From Amaurobius ferox (Eukaryota > Arthropoda > Arachnida > Araneae > Amaurobiidae): DNA of 64,000 nucleotides. The notes beneath the pieces were generated by a model. That model was not told the origin of the DNA and searched no databases. It worked only from the letters and a program-made list of their open reading frames with translations. Of this stretch, positions 45,899 through 56,542 are shown one piece after another; within the stretch, counting starts at the first letter, position 1; each line of letters opens with the position of its first letter. The stretch covers positions 68,049,537 to 68,113,536 of the forward strand of contig OX578138.1 in the NCBI GenBank assembly GCA_951213105.1, written 5' to 3'. The position numbers and the translations under genes were made by a program.

Positions 45899-46982
45899 AA
45901 CACTTTACAACATAGTTGAAAAGTGTTTATGACTTTATTCATTCTGTCTCTCTGTTTGTATGTCCGTTAGCACGATAACTGCCGTAAAAATGACTTTATC
46001 AAAATGAAATGTTAGTATGTTGTTGAGATAGTCTGTGGGACATATGGGAATGTAAATGAATAATATCACCCAATTAATTTTGGATTGAACCCGGGTTGAA
46101 AAAATGAAATATATATGGGACCCTATGGGACCTAATATTTCAAATATTTTTTAAGCGAAGTTAAAATTCACAAACTGTTTCAAAATTTTTAGGAAATATT
46201 CAAATTATGCCACAATATATACAAAAAAATTTCAACAAAATATGTTCGGTAGTTTTTTAAATAAAAATTAAAATAATAATGACACCCATATAACATGAAG
46301 AGGTCAGATGACCCACTGCAAAATGACATATGGCATCCATCTTTTTCCCCAGAGTAAAAATCGTGATTTTAAAAGTTATTTTAAATTTATATTTAGTGTT
46401 GCATCCGTCCTAAAACCGCTTTATTATTGCGTATTTTCTGTACATCTATATTTTGCGCCAACGCAGTTACAATATTTTTGAGTTTAAATGATCATCAAAC
46501 TTTGATTATTTCTACAAGGAAGCCTGATGGTAATGAATGTAGAATGTAAACAACTGATTGTAAGATGAGTTGTATAAGAATTGCTTCTCGACGCAGGCCG
46601 GGGGGGCTTGCCTATACAGGCTTTTAGCAGCTGTTTCCCCGGCCGGAAAAGGTATAAGAATTGCTGAATTTTTTTCACGCCATATTATTTAACTCTGGAG
46701 TCTGGAATAAAAGTGCATGAATGAAATATTCACTGATTTTGCATAGAGAGCCAAACGATTTATATTTCGATGACGTCATTTGAATAAAGTTTGAATGAAG
46801 TTTTAAGCATTGATTTAGAAAGTACTTTTACCTCTATGGTTTTAATTTTCCATGTAAAATAAATTATTGCAGTTCTGTGATATTTAAAAAGATATCACCG
46901 CTGAATGTAATGCATTTTAGAGATATTTAAATACATCAAATTTTTATAATCAATGCTTTATGCATGATTGATCTTTCTTGTT
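45899..46982 (+). repeat. Rep-C dispersed repeat, carrying a 66 bp insertion
   Basis: Same order as 37747-39045, starting AACACTTTACAACATAGTTG and ending ATCAATGCTTTATGCATGAT. The insertion lies at 46586-46651. A large internal part of the family is shorter here than in the first copy. Confidence 0.8.
46572..46665. mobile_element. 66 bp GC-rich insertion with 14 bp target-site duplication
   Basis: GTATAAGAATTGCT is repeated perfectly at 46572-46585 and 46652-46665. Between them lie 66 GC-rich bases with GGCCGGGG and CCCCGGCC arms and a GCCTATACAGGC hairpin, ending AAAAG. The paralogous Rep-C copy (about 38430-38455) has the site once and no insert. The origin is unknown. Confidence 0.8.
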
Positions 46983-47189
46983 CATTATGCTCTGACAGTT
47001 GCCAATTTTTAGAAATTATTTTTTCTGACATCCAGGATTGGAAAACAATCGGGTTAAAAAACGAAAAACTATGGTTTAAAGGAAAGAAATACTTTGAACA
47101 AAAAACACTGTTTAAACCAAGTTTTAAACCAGTGGGGCTTAAACCATCTAACCTTGCTGTTAACGCAAAAATAGTCCAGCTGAAAATCC

Positions 47190-47262
47190 TTCCAGCTGGA
47201 GTATGAAAAACAGATGAAAACAATCAAGCTGTTTTCATCTGTTTTAAATGTTCCAGCTGGAA
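47190..47262. other. Strong hairpin, perfect 16 bp stem
   Basis: AAAACAGATGAAAACA (47207-47222) and its exact inverse (47230-47245) enclose a 7-base loop. CCAGCTGG palindromes sit outside on both sides (47192-47199 and 47253-47260), also in register to pair. Non-coding. The dimensions would suit a small-RNA precursor or a foldback remnant. Confidence 0.7.
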
Positions 47263-47289
47263 GTACAATTAGTTAACTAGAGTGTGGCT

Positions 47290-47905
47290 TTGCTCGAATT
47301 TTTCATACCAGAATTTCTTTTTTTTTTCAAATCTTACAAGGGAAAATATGAAAAATCGGTATTATGATTCCAAATTATTACAACTATAGCGTGTTACCTT
47401 TTACTTTAAAGGGCTTGAAAATTTTTTAAAGAGCTTGAGAATGCCTCATCCGGGAGGTGAGAGAAAATTGCCTGGTAAGGGAGGCTAATCACGTCACAAA
47501 AAAAAAATTGTATCGCGACTTTTTTTTCACAACAATGATTGAAACTATTAAGTTTCGTGACTATTAAGTCCTGTTGTCCTATTCTGCCATGTTAAAAACA
47601 TATAAAATTTCGAACTTTCCGCTCGAATTGGAAAGCTTCTATCTTGTTCATGTTTGATTTTTCTTTAACAAAGCCGAATATAAATTTTCGTGAAAATTCA
47701 TTAAAATTTATGGCTGCTATCGTCTGCACAAGAAATCGATCACAGGCATGAGGCAGACAGACAGACAGACAGGCAGACGGACATTACGCCAAAAGTAATC
47801 GAAACGTGTTCAGGAGGTTTTGAAACATATAGTAGCATCAAAATCTCGAAATCAAAAATTTTCGAGAAAACAATACTTTTTTTATGTATGAGAAAGTAAA
47901 AATCT
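47290..47905 (-). repeat. Rep-B dispersed repeat, inverted
   Basis: On the minus strand it begins near 47905 with ACTTTCTCATACATAAAA, then TTTCTCGAAAATTTTTGATT, a (CTGT)n run (plus-strand AGACAGACAGACAGGCAGAC at about 47757-47780) and the region with the unoccupied SINE target. Confidence 0.75.
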
Positions 47906-49276
47906 GTATGATGAGTTGTAATTATTGTAAAGACATGAGCGGTTTTGCTTTTCAGAATCTGACTGAAAAGTTGTTCTTAACAAAGTCCTAAACTCAGTTT
48001 TGAAATTTTCGACAACTAGACCCATTTTTGGCAAACCATCAAGAAATTGATTTCACTGCTATCAAATCCTGACAAAGTGTATAATTCAAATTAAACGCTG
48101 ACTCAGATTTAAAGCCACGTTTTCATTTTCACCAAGAAAATGCGAAAGAGAAGCGAAATATAATTATATCAAGAATATACATATGTCGATGTTAAGACTT
48201 CACGGGAAATTGGAAAATTTCCATTTTGTTTTTCCATTACGAATTCTACATTTATATTTTGCTTCATTAAATAGTTCAGATTTAAGTCCTCTAAATAACT
48301 TTTGAAGTTATCTGTATTCTCCTATTTCCATATATGTTTTATCTACATAAAAAATGCTTGCTTCTGAAATTGTATGTTTCGTGTAAGTTATCAAGTTGTG
48401 AGTATTTCCTGCTTCCTTTGGATTTCTAAAATTGAATTTCTTATTGTAGATTTTTTTGACACTAGTACCAGATGTATCATTAGGCGGAGGAAGCGGCCGC
48501 TTCAGGCTCCGTTTCTCAGGAGGCCCGCCCAATCGTTCAGTTAAGTACTTTCCTTTTAAATGAGTTTTAAAACTTAAGTGGTCCACTAAATCAGCAACCA
48601 AATAAGTATGTATATGATTTTATGTTGATTGCGTATACTGTTGGAAATCCAGTCTATAAAATTTATCCTTAAGCGGTTTTGCCTAATGATTTTTTATTTT
48701 ATCATATATTTAGTTGAAAAGTTTAACAATGTATAATTAAAACTATTAAGGGGACGGTAGACGTTGAAATTTTTTTATTTATTTATTGACGTTGAAACAT
48801 GAAAATTTGTATAGATATTCCTCTTAACATTACTATATAAAATACCATTAAATTTATTTCAATTTTATTATATTGTATTTTTTTTAAAATTTAATTTTTT
48901 TCATAAAAATTTGAAAATGCTCCTTGCTTGAAATTTGCTCACATTTTTGATTAATTTTGCATTATGATCACTCAAACACATTATGAACAAATTTCACTTA
49001 CAAAGGCAATTTTTTTAAAATATTTTTCTGCATTGAAACTTAATTTTCATCATTTAATTAGGTTCTTCCATTAGGTTCTTCCATTATGTTCCATTTCTTG
49101 AAGCCTATGAAAAATCCACGCTCTCGAGTGTATATTTCGAAAACAAGTACTATCATACAACTGCTAGGGGAAAATTAACTGCAACTTTTTGCAACATTTG
49201 ATGTATTTTGCAATCGAGTGTGATATTTCATGCATTTTCTTAAGGTCTGTTTCTGTGCCATGCAACAAAACCGTTT
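47906..49276. other. AT-rich, no firm feature
   Basis: A small GC-richer patch at 48475-48545 contains a NotI-type GCGGCCGC. A minus-strand frame over it (48308-48601) is not recognisable. The rest is low-complexity A/T. Confidence 0.4.
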
Positions 49277-49736
49277 ATATTTTCAATCAAAGACTACAAA
49301 ATCTGCTAACACTATTTAAAAACACCATCTTAACGTATAAGAACTTTTTACATTTTAAAGTACCAAAAAATCTTTCAGACATCATTATGTCTATCAGCAG
49401 TGGCAATGTTAAGGAAATGATAGACAGGAGTTTTATACAATCCGAAATCGTGAATACAAAATTTGCATATGGTAAATCAGATAAACGGATGAATAATTTA
49501 TCATAAATTACAAATAAGTATTCATAAATATTCAAGCAAAAATAATTTAATTTATTAAATATGTATAAAAATAAATCAGACCAACTCATAAACGTAACAC
49601 TAGAAGCAAAGCACTAGGTTTCCAGGAAGTCTATGAGTTTAATATGCATAGAGTCGGTAATGAGACGCCAGGCGAAACTAAAGATTTGAAGAGGATCGAA
49701 GTTACAAACAGATTCGCGATAAATTTAGAAAAACTG
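49277..49736. repeat. Foldback palindrome, left outer arm
   Basis: Inverted and diverged copy of 53140-53600. Shared landmarks include TTATCATAAATTACAAATAA, CAACTCATAAACGTAACACT and ATGAGACGCCAGGCGAAACT, read here on the plus strand and there on the minus strand. A minus-strand frame starting MSWSDLFLY (49589) is mirrored at 53283 as MSWPDLFLY. Confidence 0.85.
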
Positions 49737-50499
49737 ATGTGGGCAGCACATGACTTTCCTTATATAATGCAATGAATTTAGTACTTTTACAGTTAAAAAA
49801 AATGTTATTCTTACTGTAGATACTTACATTCTTTCCAAGATATTGAATTTTCTTAAATTAGTCGTCATTTTCATTGATTTAGCGTCATTTCTATCCATTT
49901 GGCGAGATTTTCGTTAACATGGCAACATTTAAAAATGTCGCAAAGTTCACGACATTCCGCTAAATTCGTCACCAAAATCTCGCTAAGCGTCATGGACGGA
50001 GAGATAAGTTATTCTTACAGCAGGTAAATGACTGTTGGCGTTCAAATACGAAAGTATTACACAAAGTATCTTTTCTCGTAAATGGAACGAGTTAGCTCCA
50101 CGAGAATGATGTCACGCAATTTATCGCATGATATTATATATGAAAAGTGAACATGTTTCTAAACAGTTCATATTTTTTTAAAATTTTATATGACTTTTTG
50201 GTATTTTTTTTTAAATGTGCAATATATCAAGAACGGTTCATGTTAGCGTTCTAAAATTTATGCCAATCGTTTTCTAATGAAAAACTACATAAGAAATGTC
50301 TATTTGCGTAACTTTATTAGCGGTTTTGATTTTTTGACGATTTTTTCAAAATTTCACTCGAAAATTTAGGGGGGGGGGTCTGAACATTCGATTGCGTATA
50401 AAAAAATAGGCTTCCAGTGTTTATGGATTGTGATTTTTATACCAAATTTCGTTCGAATCGATCCATTCGTTCGTCAGTTATCGTCTCTATAGACTCACT

Positions 50500-50575
<76 letters not shown>

Positions 50576-50690
50576 TCATTTCAAAAATGTTTGATTCGTG
50601 ATCAGGGATGCTTGAAACGTGCTCTCCCGACGAAAACTCGAATTCGAATTTTCGACCCTGTCACAATACTTTCCTTATACATTATGTAAA
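49737..50690 (+). repeat. Rep-A dispersed repeat, split by the Ginger-like element
   Basis: Starts ACTGATGTGGGCAGCACATG. (CA)n at 50499-50573. The terminal palindrome is cut at ATTATGTAAA; its missing arm (TATATAAGGAAAGT) lies at 52902-52915 on the far side of the Ginger-like insertion. The closed site would match intact Rep-A ends at 5170 and 33820. Confidence 0.85.
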
Positions 50691-51061
50691 TGTTACCGAC
50701 AAAGTATGAAACGCCGGCATTCTATAGAATCCCTAGGCATTACATACTTTTCCTAGGCATTGTATATAATACCTAGGCATGCTATAGAATGACAAATGTT
50801 ATTTAGGCAAAGTATAAAAAATGGTCCTGATAAGGCTATTATATTTAGGCAAAGTATGAAAAAAGGTCCTGATAAGACTATTATATAAATGACGTGTATT
50901 CCTCAAACATACAAATGTTATTCTATATAAATAATGAGAGTGGCATTAAAAAAATTATATAAAATAAGTAAAAAAAATGAAAGTTGTACAAAACAAAATT
51001 TATGTCTTTCTTATTAAGGGAAACAAAATTTTCATATGAAAAATAAGAAATTAAAATTAAA

Positions 51062-51358
51062 CTACTTGTTGCAACATGTTAGGCTTAAATGACATTTTGA
51101 ATTACATTTCATTACATTTTTCACGCAAAGACATTTCATATTTTGACACTTTGTTTTACACATACATTTGACGAATCCTTGATCGCTTCCACTGGACTGA
51201 GCCATTGCAACTGACCGGAGAGGAAATTCGTGATGAGGAATATCTTCAATTTTAAGCAGGTTTATAGGGCATAATGTGAATTGTGATCTTGCATATACTT
51301 GTTTTAAAATTCCTTCAGAAGTTCCAAGTCGGTAGAAACTATCCTCTGTCACACTCAT
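51062..51358 (-). pseudogene. Ginger-like protein C terminus, Cys-rich
   Basis: A 98-residue frame. The first part (YRLGTSEGILKQVYARSQFT, then a SLR-like FPLRSVAMAQSSG) and the Cys-rich end (CMCKTKCQNMKCLC, NVMKCNSKCHLSLTCCNK) match the C terminus of integrase-containing Ginger2/KRBA2-like proteins, as I remember that family. The Cys-rich module is thought to bind metal or nucleic acid. The integrase domain that should precede it is absent; Rep-A begins just upstream. Confidence 0.65.
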
Positions 51359-51361
51359 TAC

Positions 51362-52117
51362 AACTTACAAAAATCTGATGTGGGCAACACATGACTTTTT
51401 TTATATAATGCAATGAATTTACTAGTTTTACAGTTTAAAAAAATGTTATTTTTACAGTAGATACTTATATTTTTTCCAAGATATTGAATTTTCTACAATT
51501 AGTCGTCATTTTCATTGATTTAGAGTCATTTTTATCAATTTGGCGAAGTTTTTGTTAATTTGGCAACAATTAAAAATGTCGCCAAGTAAATATTCCGCCA
51601 AATTCGTCGCCAAAATCTCGCCAAGCGTTATGGACAGAGAAATAAGTTAGTCTTACAGCAGATAAATGACTATTGGCGTTCAAATACAAAAGTATTACTC
51701 AAAGTATCTTTTCTCATGAATGGAGCGAGCTAGATCCACGAGAATGATGTTTACCAAATTTATCGCATGATATTACATATGAAAAGTGATCATGTTCCTG
51801 AATAGGAAATATTTTTTCTTTATTTTATATAACTTTTTGATAATTTTTTTGAAAAATGGGCAATATCTCAAGAACGGTTCATGTTAGCGTTCTAAAATTT
51901 ATGTCAATCGTTTTCTTATGAAAAATTACATAAGAAATGTCTATTTGCGTAACTTTATTAGCGGTTTTGATTTTTGACGATTTTTTCAAAATTTCACTCG
52001 AAAATTTAGAGGGGTTCTGAACATTCGATTGCGTATAAAAACAATTGGCTTCCGGGATTGTGATTTTTGTACCAAATTTCGTTCGAATCGGTCCATTCGT
52101 TCGTCAATTATCGTCTC

Positions 52118-52148
<31 letters not shown>

Positions 52149-52268
52149 ACACACACACATACACTCACACACACACAGACATCACTTCAAAAATGTTTGA
52201 TTCGTGATTAGGGATGATTGAAACGTGCTCTCCCGTCAAAAACTCGAATTCGAATTTTCGACCCCGCA
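51362..52268 (+). repeat. Rep-A dispersed repeat inserted inside the Ginger-like element
   Basis: Starts AAAAATCTGATGTGGGCAAC. (CA)n at 52118-52180. It ends at about TTTTCGACCCCG; the terminal palindrome is missing or very degenerate. It separates the two coding remnants of the transposon. Confidence 0.85.
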
Positions 52269-52776
52269 CAGTAGTTCCTAAAGAAGCAGTGGGAAATTTT
52301 TTTTCCGAATTCATTTTCATTTTTTTGGCTAGTATTTCCAGATTGATTTTAGAATTTATTTTACCTTCAATAGCATTTTTAGTTTTGAAACAAAGGGTGC
52401 ACAAAATATCCATTTCATCCTCTTCACTAGCATGGCCACAAAAGGTATGAATTTTTTGACGACACTTTTTGCATGCAAGTGCATCACTCGTTTCCTTTAA
52501 ACACACACAACAGGTATCAGAAACGGAAATCTCTTCGGTTAGCATGTCTTCATCATGTTGGTTTAATCCACTACAGACTATACATTCATCCATGTTTTTT
52601 GAAACAGGCTCTTTTTCTTGCATAATCCGATTAGTTTCACCTTTTCCCATTGTTTGGACGCTTTCTATTACTTTTTCTAGCTGTTCCTCTGTATTTATGT
52701 CTTTTAAAACATCTTCGGGTAGAAAAGACGTTGTAAGCCTTAATATTTCATATTTTGCCGGTTTCTCATTTGGCAT
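52165..52776 (-). pseudogene. Ginger-like protein N-terminal fragment with zinc-binding domain
   Basis: A 203-residue frame of which about the first 169 residues are the transposon and the last 34 read into Rep-A. Residues about 65-135 contain CCVCLKETSDALACKKC, then HTFCGH and CTLC, a RING/PHD-like zinc cluster that I associate with Ginger2/SCAND3/KRBA2-type transposon proteins. No DDE integrase core follows. The start ATG (52774-52776) and the N-terminal sequence look intact. A domesticated peptide is possible but unlikely, given the abrupt junction. Confidence 0.6.
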
Positions 52777-52925
52777 TTTATAGAATGCTTAGGAAATGTA
52801 TGAAATATGAATCTTTTCATACATTGCCGGCTAGTTTTAGGCATTATATACAATGTCTAGGGATTCAATAGAGTGCCGGATTTCAAACTTTGCCGGTAAC
52901 ATATATAAGGAAAGTGATAAAAAGG

Positions 52926-53131
52926 GATTCAAAAAGTAAAATATTACGAGGGTTATCGCCATTAATTAAAACAAGAGTTTCATTCGATTTAAGGTTAAAT
53001 GTAGCATTAATGACTAACACATCTCTTTCACAATTAGTTATTAACGATACTCGTACATTTACTCCTAAATTGGATAAAACTTTTACTCTAATTAATTGCA
53101 ATGATCCTCGAAATATTTTACTTTTTGAATC
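52926..53131. repeat. Central palindrome with similar peptides on both strands
   Basis: Arms of about 94 bases (52926-53019 and 53038-53131) around a loop of about 18 bases. Both strands are open: the plus strand reads DSKSKILRG...NDPRNILLFES and the minus strand DSKSKIFRG...DNPRNILLFES. It is the centre of the larger foldback whose outer arms are 49277-49736 and 53140-53600; the Rep-A/Ginger nest sits off-centre in it. Confidence 0.8.
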
Positions 53132-53139
53132 CATTTTCA

Positions 53140-53600
53140 TTTATAGTTATCGACAATCTAATTGCAACTTCGATCCTGTTTAAACTCTTAGTTTCGCCTG
53201 GCGTCTCATTCTCGACTCTATGGTGGTAAAACTCTTATATGACTTTCTGAAAATCTAGTGCTTTGCCTCTAGTGTTACGTTTATGAGTTGGCCTGATTTA
53301 TTTTTGTACATGTTTTATGAATTAAATTATTTTTGCTTGACTATTAATGAATATTTATTTGTAATTTATGATAAATTTTTGAATCGGTATATCCGATTTA
53401 CTATTTGGAAATTTTGTATTCACGATTTTGAGTTGTATAAAGCTCATGTCTGTCATTTACTTAACATTGACACTGATGTTGGACATTTTGATGTCTGAAA
53501 GCGCTAAAAACTGCACTTTAAAATGTAAAACGTTCTTGTACGTCAAGATAGTACTTTTAAATACACTTTACAGATATTGTAGTCGTTGATTGAAAATATT
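53140..53600. repeat. Foldback palindrome, right outer arm
   Basis: Inverted partner of 49277-49736, joined directly to the central palindrome. It includes the plus-strand frame MSWPDLFLYMFYELNYFCL (53283-53498), whose first 30 residues match the frame in the left arm. No known protein family recognised. Confidence 0.85.
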
Positions 53601-54112
53601 TTAGACGAGTTTGCTATACTTGCTAAAATCGCTTATATCTCCAATTTGTCCCACGATATTTAGTTTGATGACACATATTTCACTACTAATAAAAATGCCA
53701 AAAACATATTTCACGAATTTTAAACTTATTCTATAACAAGACATATTTCATTCACACTACGCATAATAATCTAAAGCATTTTCAATAACTAAAAATGACG
53801 TCCAATAATTTTATAGTCTTTTATTATTGTGTCTCAATACTATAGTAATATTGTCGTAATAGTAAGGAACAAAAAATAATATTAAGAAGAATTCCAATCA
53901 GAGGCAGACGATATTACATTTTTATTTATATGAAACGTTATCTTGCATCTCTGATTGGAATTCTAACAATCTGTTATCGATATTTTGTTATTTCGATATG
54001 TTCATGGAATTTATTTAAGTGATCAGCTCAAATTTAGTTGATGAGCGCAATTTTGACAAAGTGATTAGGCTCAAGCTATTTTTTTATTTTGAAATTTTTT
54101 TGTGCAAGAATT
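53601..54112. other. AT-rich; 77 bp perfect foldback at 53888-53964
   Basis: AGAATTCCAATCAGAG (53888-53903) and its exact inverse (53949-53964) flank 45 bases. This may be a very small MITE. The rest is unremarkable. Confidence 0.5.
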
Positions 54113-55210
54113 TACACTCGTCAAAAGTGAAATTGCAACACCATGAAGGAATGGACGTAGTCATATGCAAATCACAGTACCGGTAGAAGAGAGAGTCATA
54201 TACAAATGATTAAGTTTTCGTACGTATCGTGTTACGTAACACCCAGTTTCGGGCGATAAAGACCATCAGATGGCTCGTCCCGTAAATGCTATCAGCGGCG
54301 ATTTGCAGCAGACGAACTTCCGAAAAAGCTAAGAAGCGATGCCTCGAAGACGTTAGCGAGCTGTATACCAGCTTAACGGCTGGGGAACGAGACCGTATCT
54401 TGGAGCTGCGTGACATGGGTTTGTCGATGCGTGCAATTGCCAAGCGTATTTGGCACGACGAGAGTACGATCCAGTGATGTGTGACACCATGGACGCAGGA
54501 ACATCAGAGGACTCGTTGAAGAGGGAGTGGATCGAATAGGCGCACGAAATAAAGCACATACTCGCAAATTCGTCGAACGGTTCATCGAGACCCGTTCGCA
54601 CCGGCAAATGGCATCCAAAACAACCTGCAACCATCAGCGGTTGTACTTGCATGCACCCTAACCATTCGCAGGAGGTTGCATTACGTGCAACTGCTCGCAC
54701 GGTGACCAGCCACTGGTGTGCCATTAAGCGCTCGACACAGGGATGCACGTTTGGCGCGGTGTCGTCGTCATCGCAACAGGACCATTGGCATCTGGTATTG
54801 TTTGCTGAAGAATCTCGCTACTGCCTGTGGCAAAAAGACTGCCGTGGACGGGTGTGGCGGCTCCCGGGGAACGCCATTTGCCAACCAATATCACCAAGCG
54901 TCACAACGGCTCACACCGGGCATAATGGTTTGGGGCGGTATCATGTTCGATTATCAGACAGGTCTGGTGCACATTCCAGGTAATCTGACAGTGGACCGCT
55001 ACGTCACACAAGTTGTGATGCCTGTGGTTCGGCTACTGGTGCAGGCCGTTGCCGGCATGGTGTTTCAGAAAGACAATGTCACACCTCACACCACACGGTG
55101 AACTCTCAACAGCTTGAACGGAAATCACATCCTTTCCTGGACGACAGCCTCGCCTAATCTTTCTCCCATTGAACAAGTGTGAGCCCTCAGCTGACGTCAG
55201 GTACACCGGG
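54113..55210 (+). mobile_element. Tc1-like transposon, 3'-truncated, dead
   Basis: Left end ACACTCGTCAAAAGTGAAAT, then Tc1-type leader sequence. The right TIR is not present; the homology stops near 55200, next to an inverted Rep-C. The GC content is clearly above the surroundings. Confidence 0.75.
54286..55101 (+). pseudogene. Tc1-like transposase, multiple frameshifts
   Basis: Pieces in different frames: LTAGERDRILELRDMGLSMR and AIAKRIWHDESTIQ (54380-54475) are the N-terminal helix-turn-helix; a stop follows. FAEESRYCLWQKDCRGRVW (about 54800-54860) contains the region of the second domain. ITPGIMVWGGIMFDYQTGLV (about 54910-54970) and YVTQVVMPVVRLL, VFQKDNVTPHTTR (54990-55100) cover the Asp of QKDN. 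The third acidic residue region (NLSPIEQV, about 55158-55180) follows in another frame. Not functional. Confidence 0.85.
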
Positions 55211-55231
55211 GTATGCTATAAGACAATGCTA

Positions 55232-56042
55232 GTTCCACAAAATGAACTTTATTCAAATGACGTTATTGAAATATAAATCGTCTGCATCTCTATGTAAAAT
55301 CAATGAATATTTCATTCATATCACTTATATTCCAGACTCCAAAGCTAATTGATTGAAAAATCAGCAATTTTTATACAACTCACCTTACAATCGTTTGATT
55401 TGTTTACATTCTGCATACGTTAATGTCAGACCTCATTGTAGAAATAGTCAAAGTTCAGTGATCATTTAAAATCAAATATTGGAATTGCGTTGGCATAAAA
55501 TTTAGATACACACGTAATACGCAAAAATAAACGGTTTTATGACAGATGCAACACTAAATATAAATTTAAACAATATTTAATACCACGATCTTTACACAGC
55601 GGAAAAAATTGGATGCCATATTTTATTTGCAATGTGTCACATAATCTCTTCATATGTCATGGGTATAATTAAAATTTAAATTTATATTTAAAGAACTACC
55701 CAACATATTTTGTTAAAATTTTTTTTATACATTTTATGTGATAATATCAATATTTTCTAAAGTTTTCGAAGCAATTGGTTCATTTTAACTTAAAAATGTT
55801 TGAAAAATTGAATCCCATACGGCTCAATGTATTTCATTTTTTCAACTGAGATAAATCCGAAATTAATTGGGTGGCATTATTAGTTTTCATTCCCATATGT
55901 CCCACAGACCGTCTTAACGACATACTAAAATTTCATTTTAATAAAATCATTTTTACGGCAGTTATCGCGCGAACGGACAGAGACAGACAGACAGAATGAA
56001 CAATGTCATAAACACTTTGCAACTATGTTGGAAAATGTTGAA
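55232..56042 (-). repeat. Rep-C dispersed repeat, inverted
   Basis: On the minus strand it begins near 56042 (AACATTTTCCAACATAGTTG, then CAAAGTGTTTATGACATTG), followed by (CTGT)n, GCGATAACTGCCGTAAAAAT and ATGAAATTTTAGTATGTCG. The far end stops at AAATGACGTCATTTGAAT-like sequence beside the Tc1 remnant. Confidence 0.8.
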
Positions 56043-56373
56043 AAAGGCTCCGTCTTACAAAAATTTAGCTATGTAGGTATATATTTGCAAAAATTCGGGG
56101 TCCAGCTTTTTCTAGTTTCTCGCAACTCAAATAATCTTTCTTTGAATTTCACATGACATATCTCTTAAACTACTATTTAAATCGAAAAGAGATTTATTTT
56201 AGCGTGTTTCCTCTAAAATTCCTTTACAAATGTACCAAAATTTATATTTTTTTATGTTTTAGTTTTTGTGGTACGAGACAGTGCAAACAGCTTGAGGGAA
56301 GCGATCTATAATGATATTAAATCAATACAGAGATTAGAATGAAACAACACAATTTCTTGATGTTGTCGATATT

Positions 56374-56504
56374 TACTTTTCTTATATACATATAATGTAT
56401 AAGGGAAGTATTGTGACGGGGGTCGAAAATTCGAATTCGTGTTTTCGACGGGAGAGCACGTTTCAAGCATATCTGATCACGAATCAGACGTTTTTGAGAT
56501 GATA

Positions 56505-56542
<38 letters not shown>

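Larger units (their letters stand above)
50687..52905 (-). mobile_element. Ginger-like DNA transposon, internally deleted, TATA target site
   Basis: The element is 50691-52901. Its ends TGTTACCGACAAAGTATGAA and, inverted, TGTTACCGGCAAAGTTTGAA continue as about 50 bp TIRs through a CCTAGGCATT segment. The flanks TAAA and TATA fit a 4 bp duplication of TATA with one change, because the intact Rep-A end reads ATGTATATAAGG. TGT...ACA ends and 4 bp duplications are described for Ginger elements, which encode a retrovirus-like integrase. It carries two coding remnants and an inserted Rep-A copy; no integrase core remains. Confidence 0.8.

Noticed and set aside
48308..48601. 97-residue minus-strand frame with a Pro/Arg-rich centre
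   Set aside because: It is GC-richer than its surroundings but has no recognisable domain, no splice signals and no second copy.
51360..52268. CRISPR-like spacing of TTGGCG and GCCAA words in Rep-A
   Set aside because: The words are irregularly spaced and the whole block is a dispersed eukaryotic repeat; there are no identical repeats with unique spacers.
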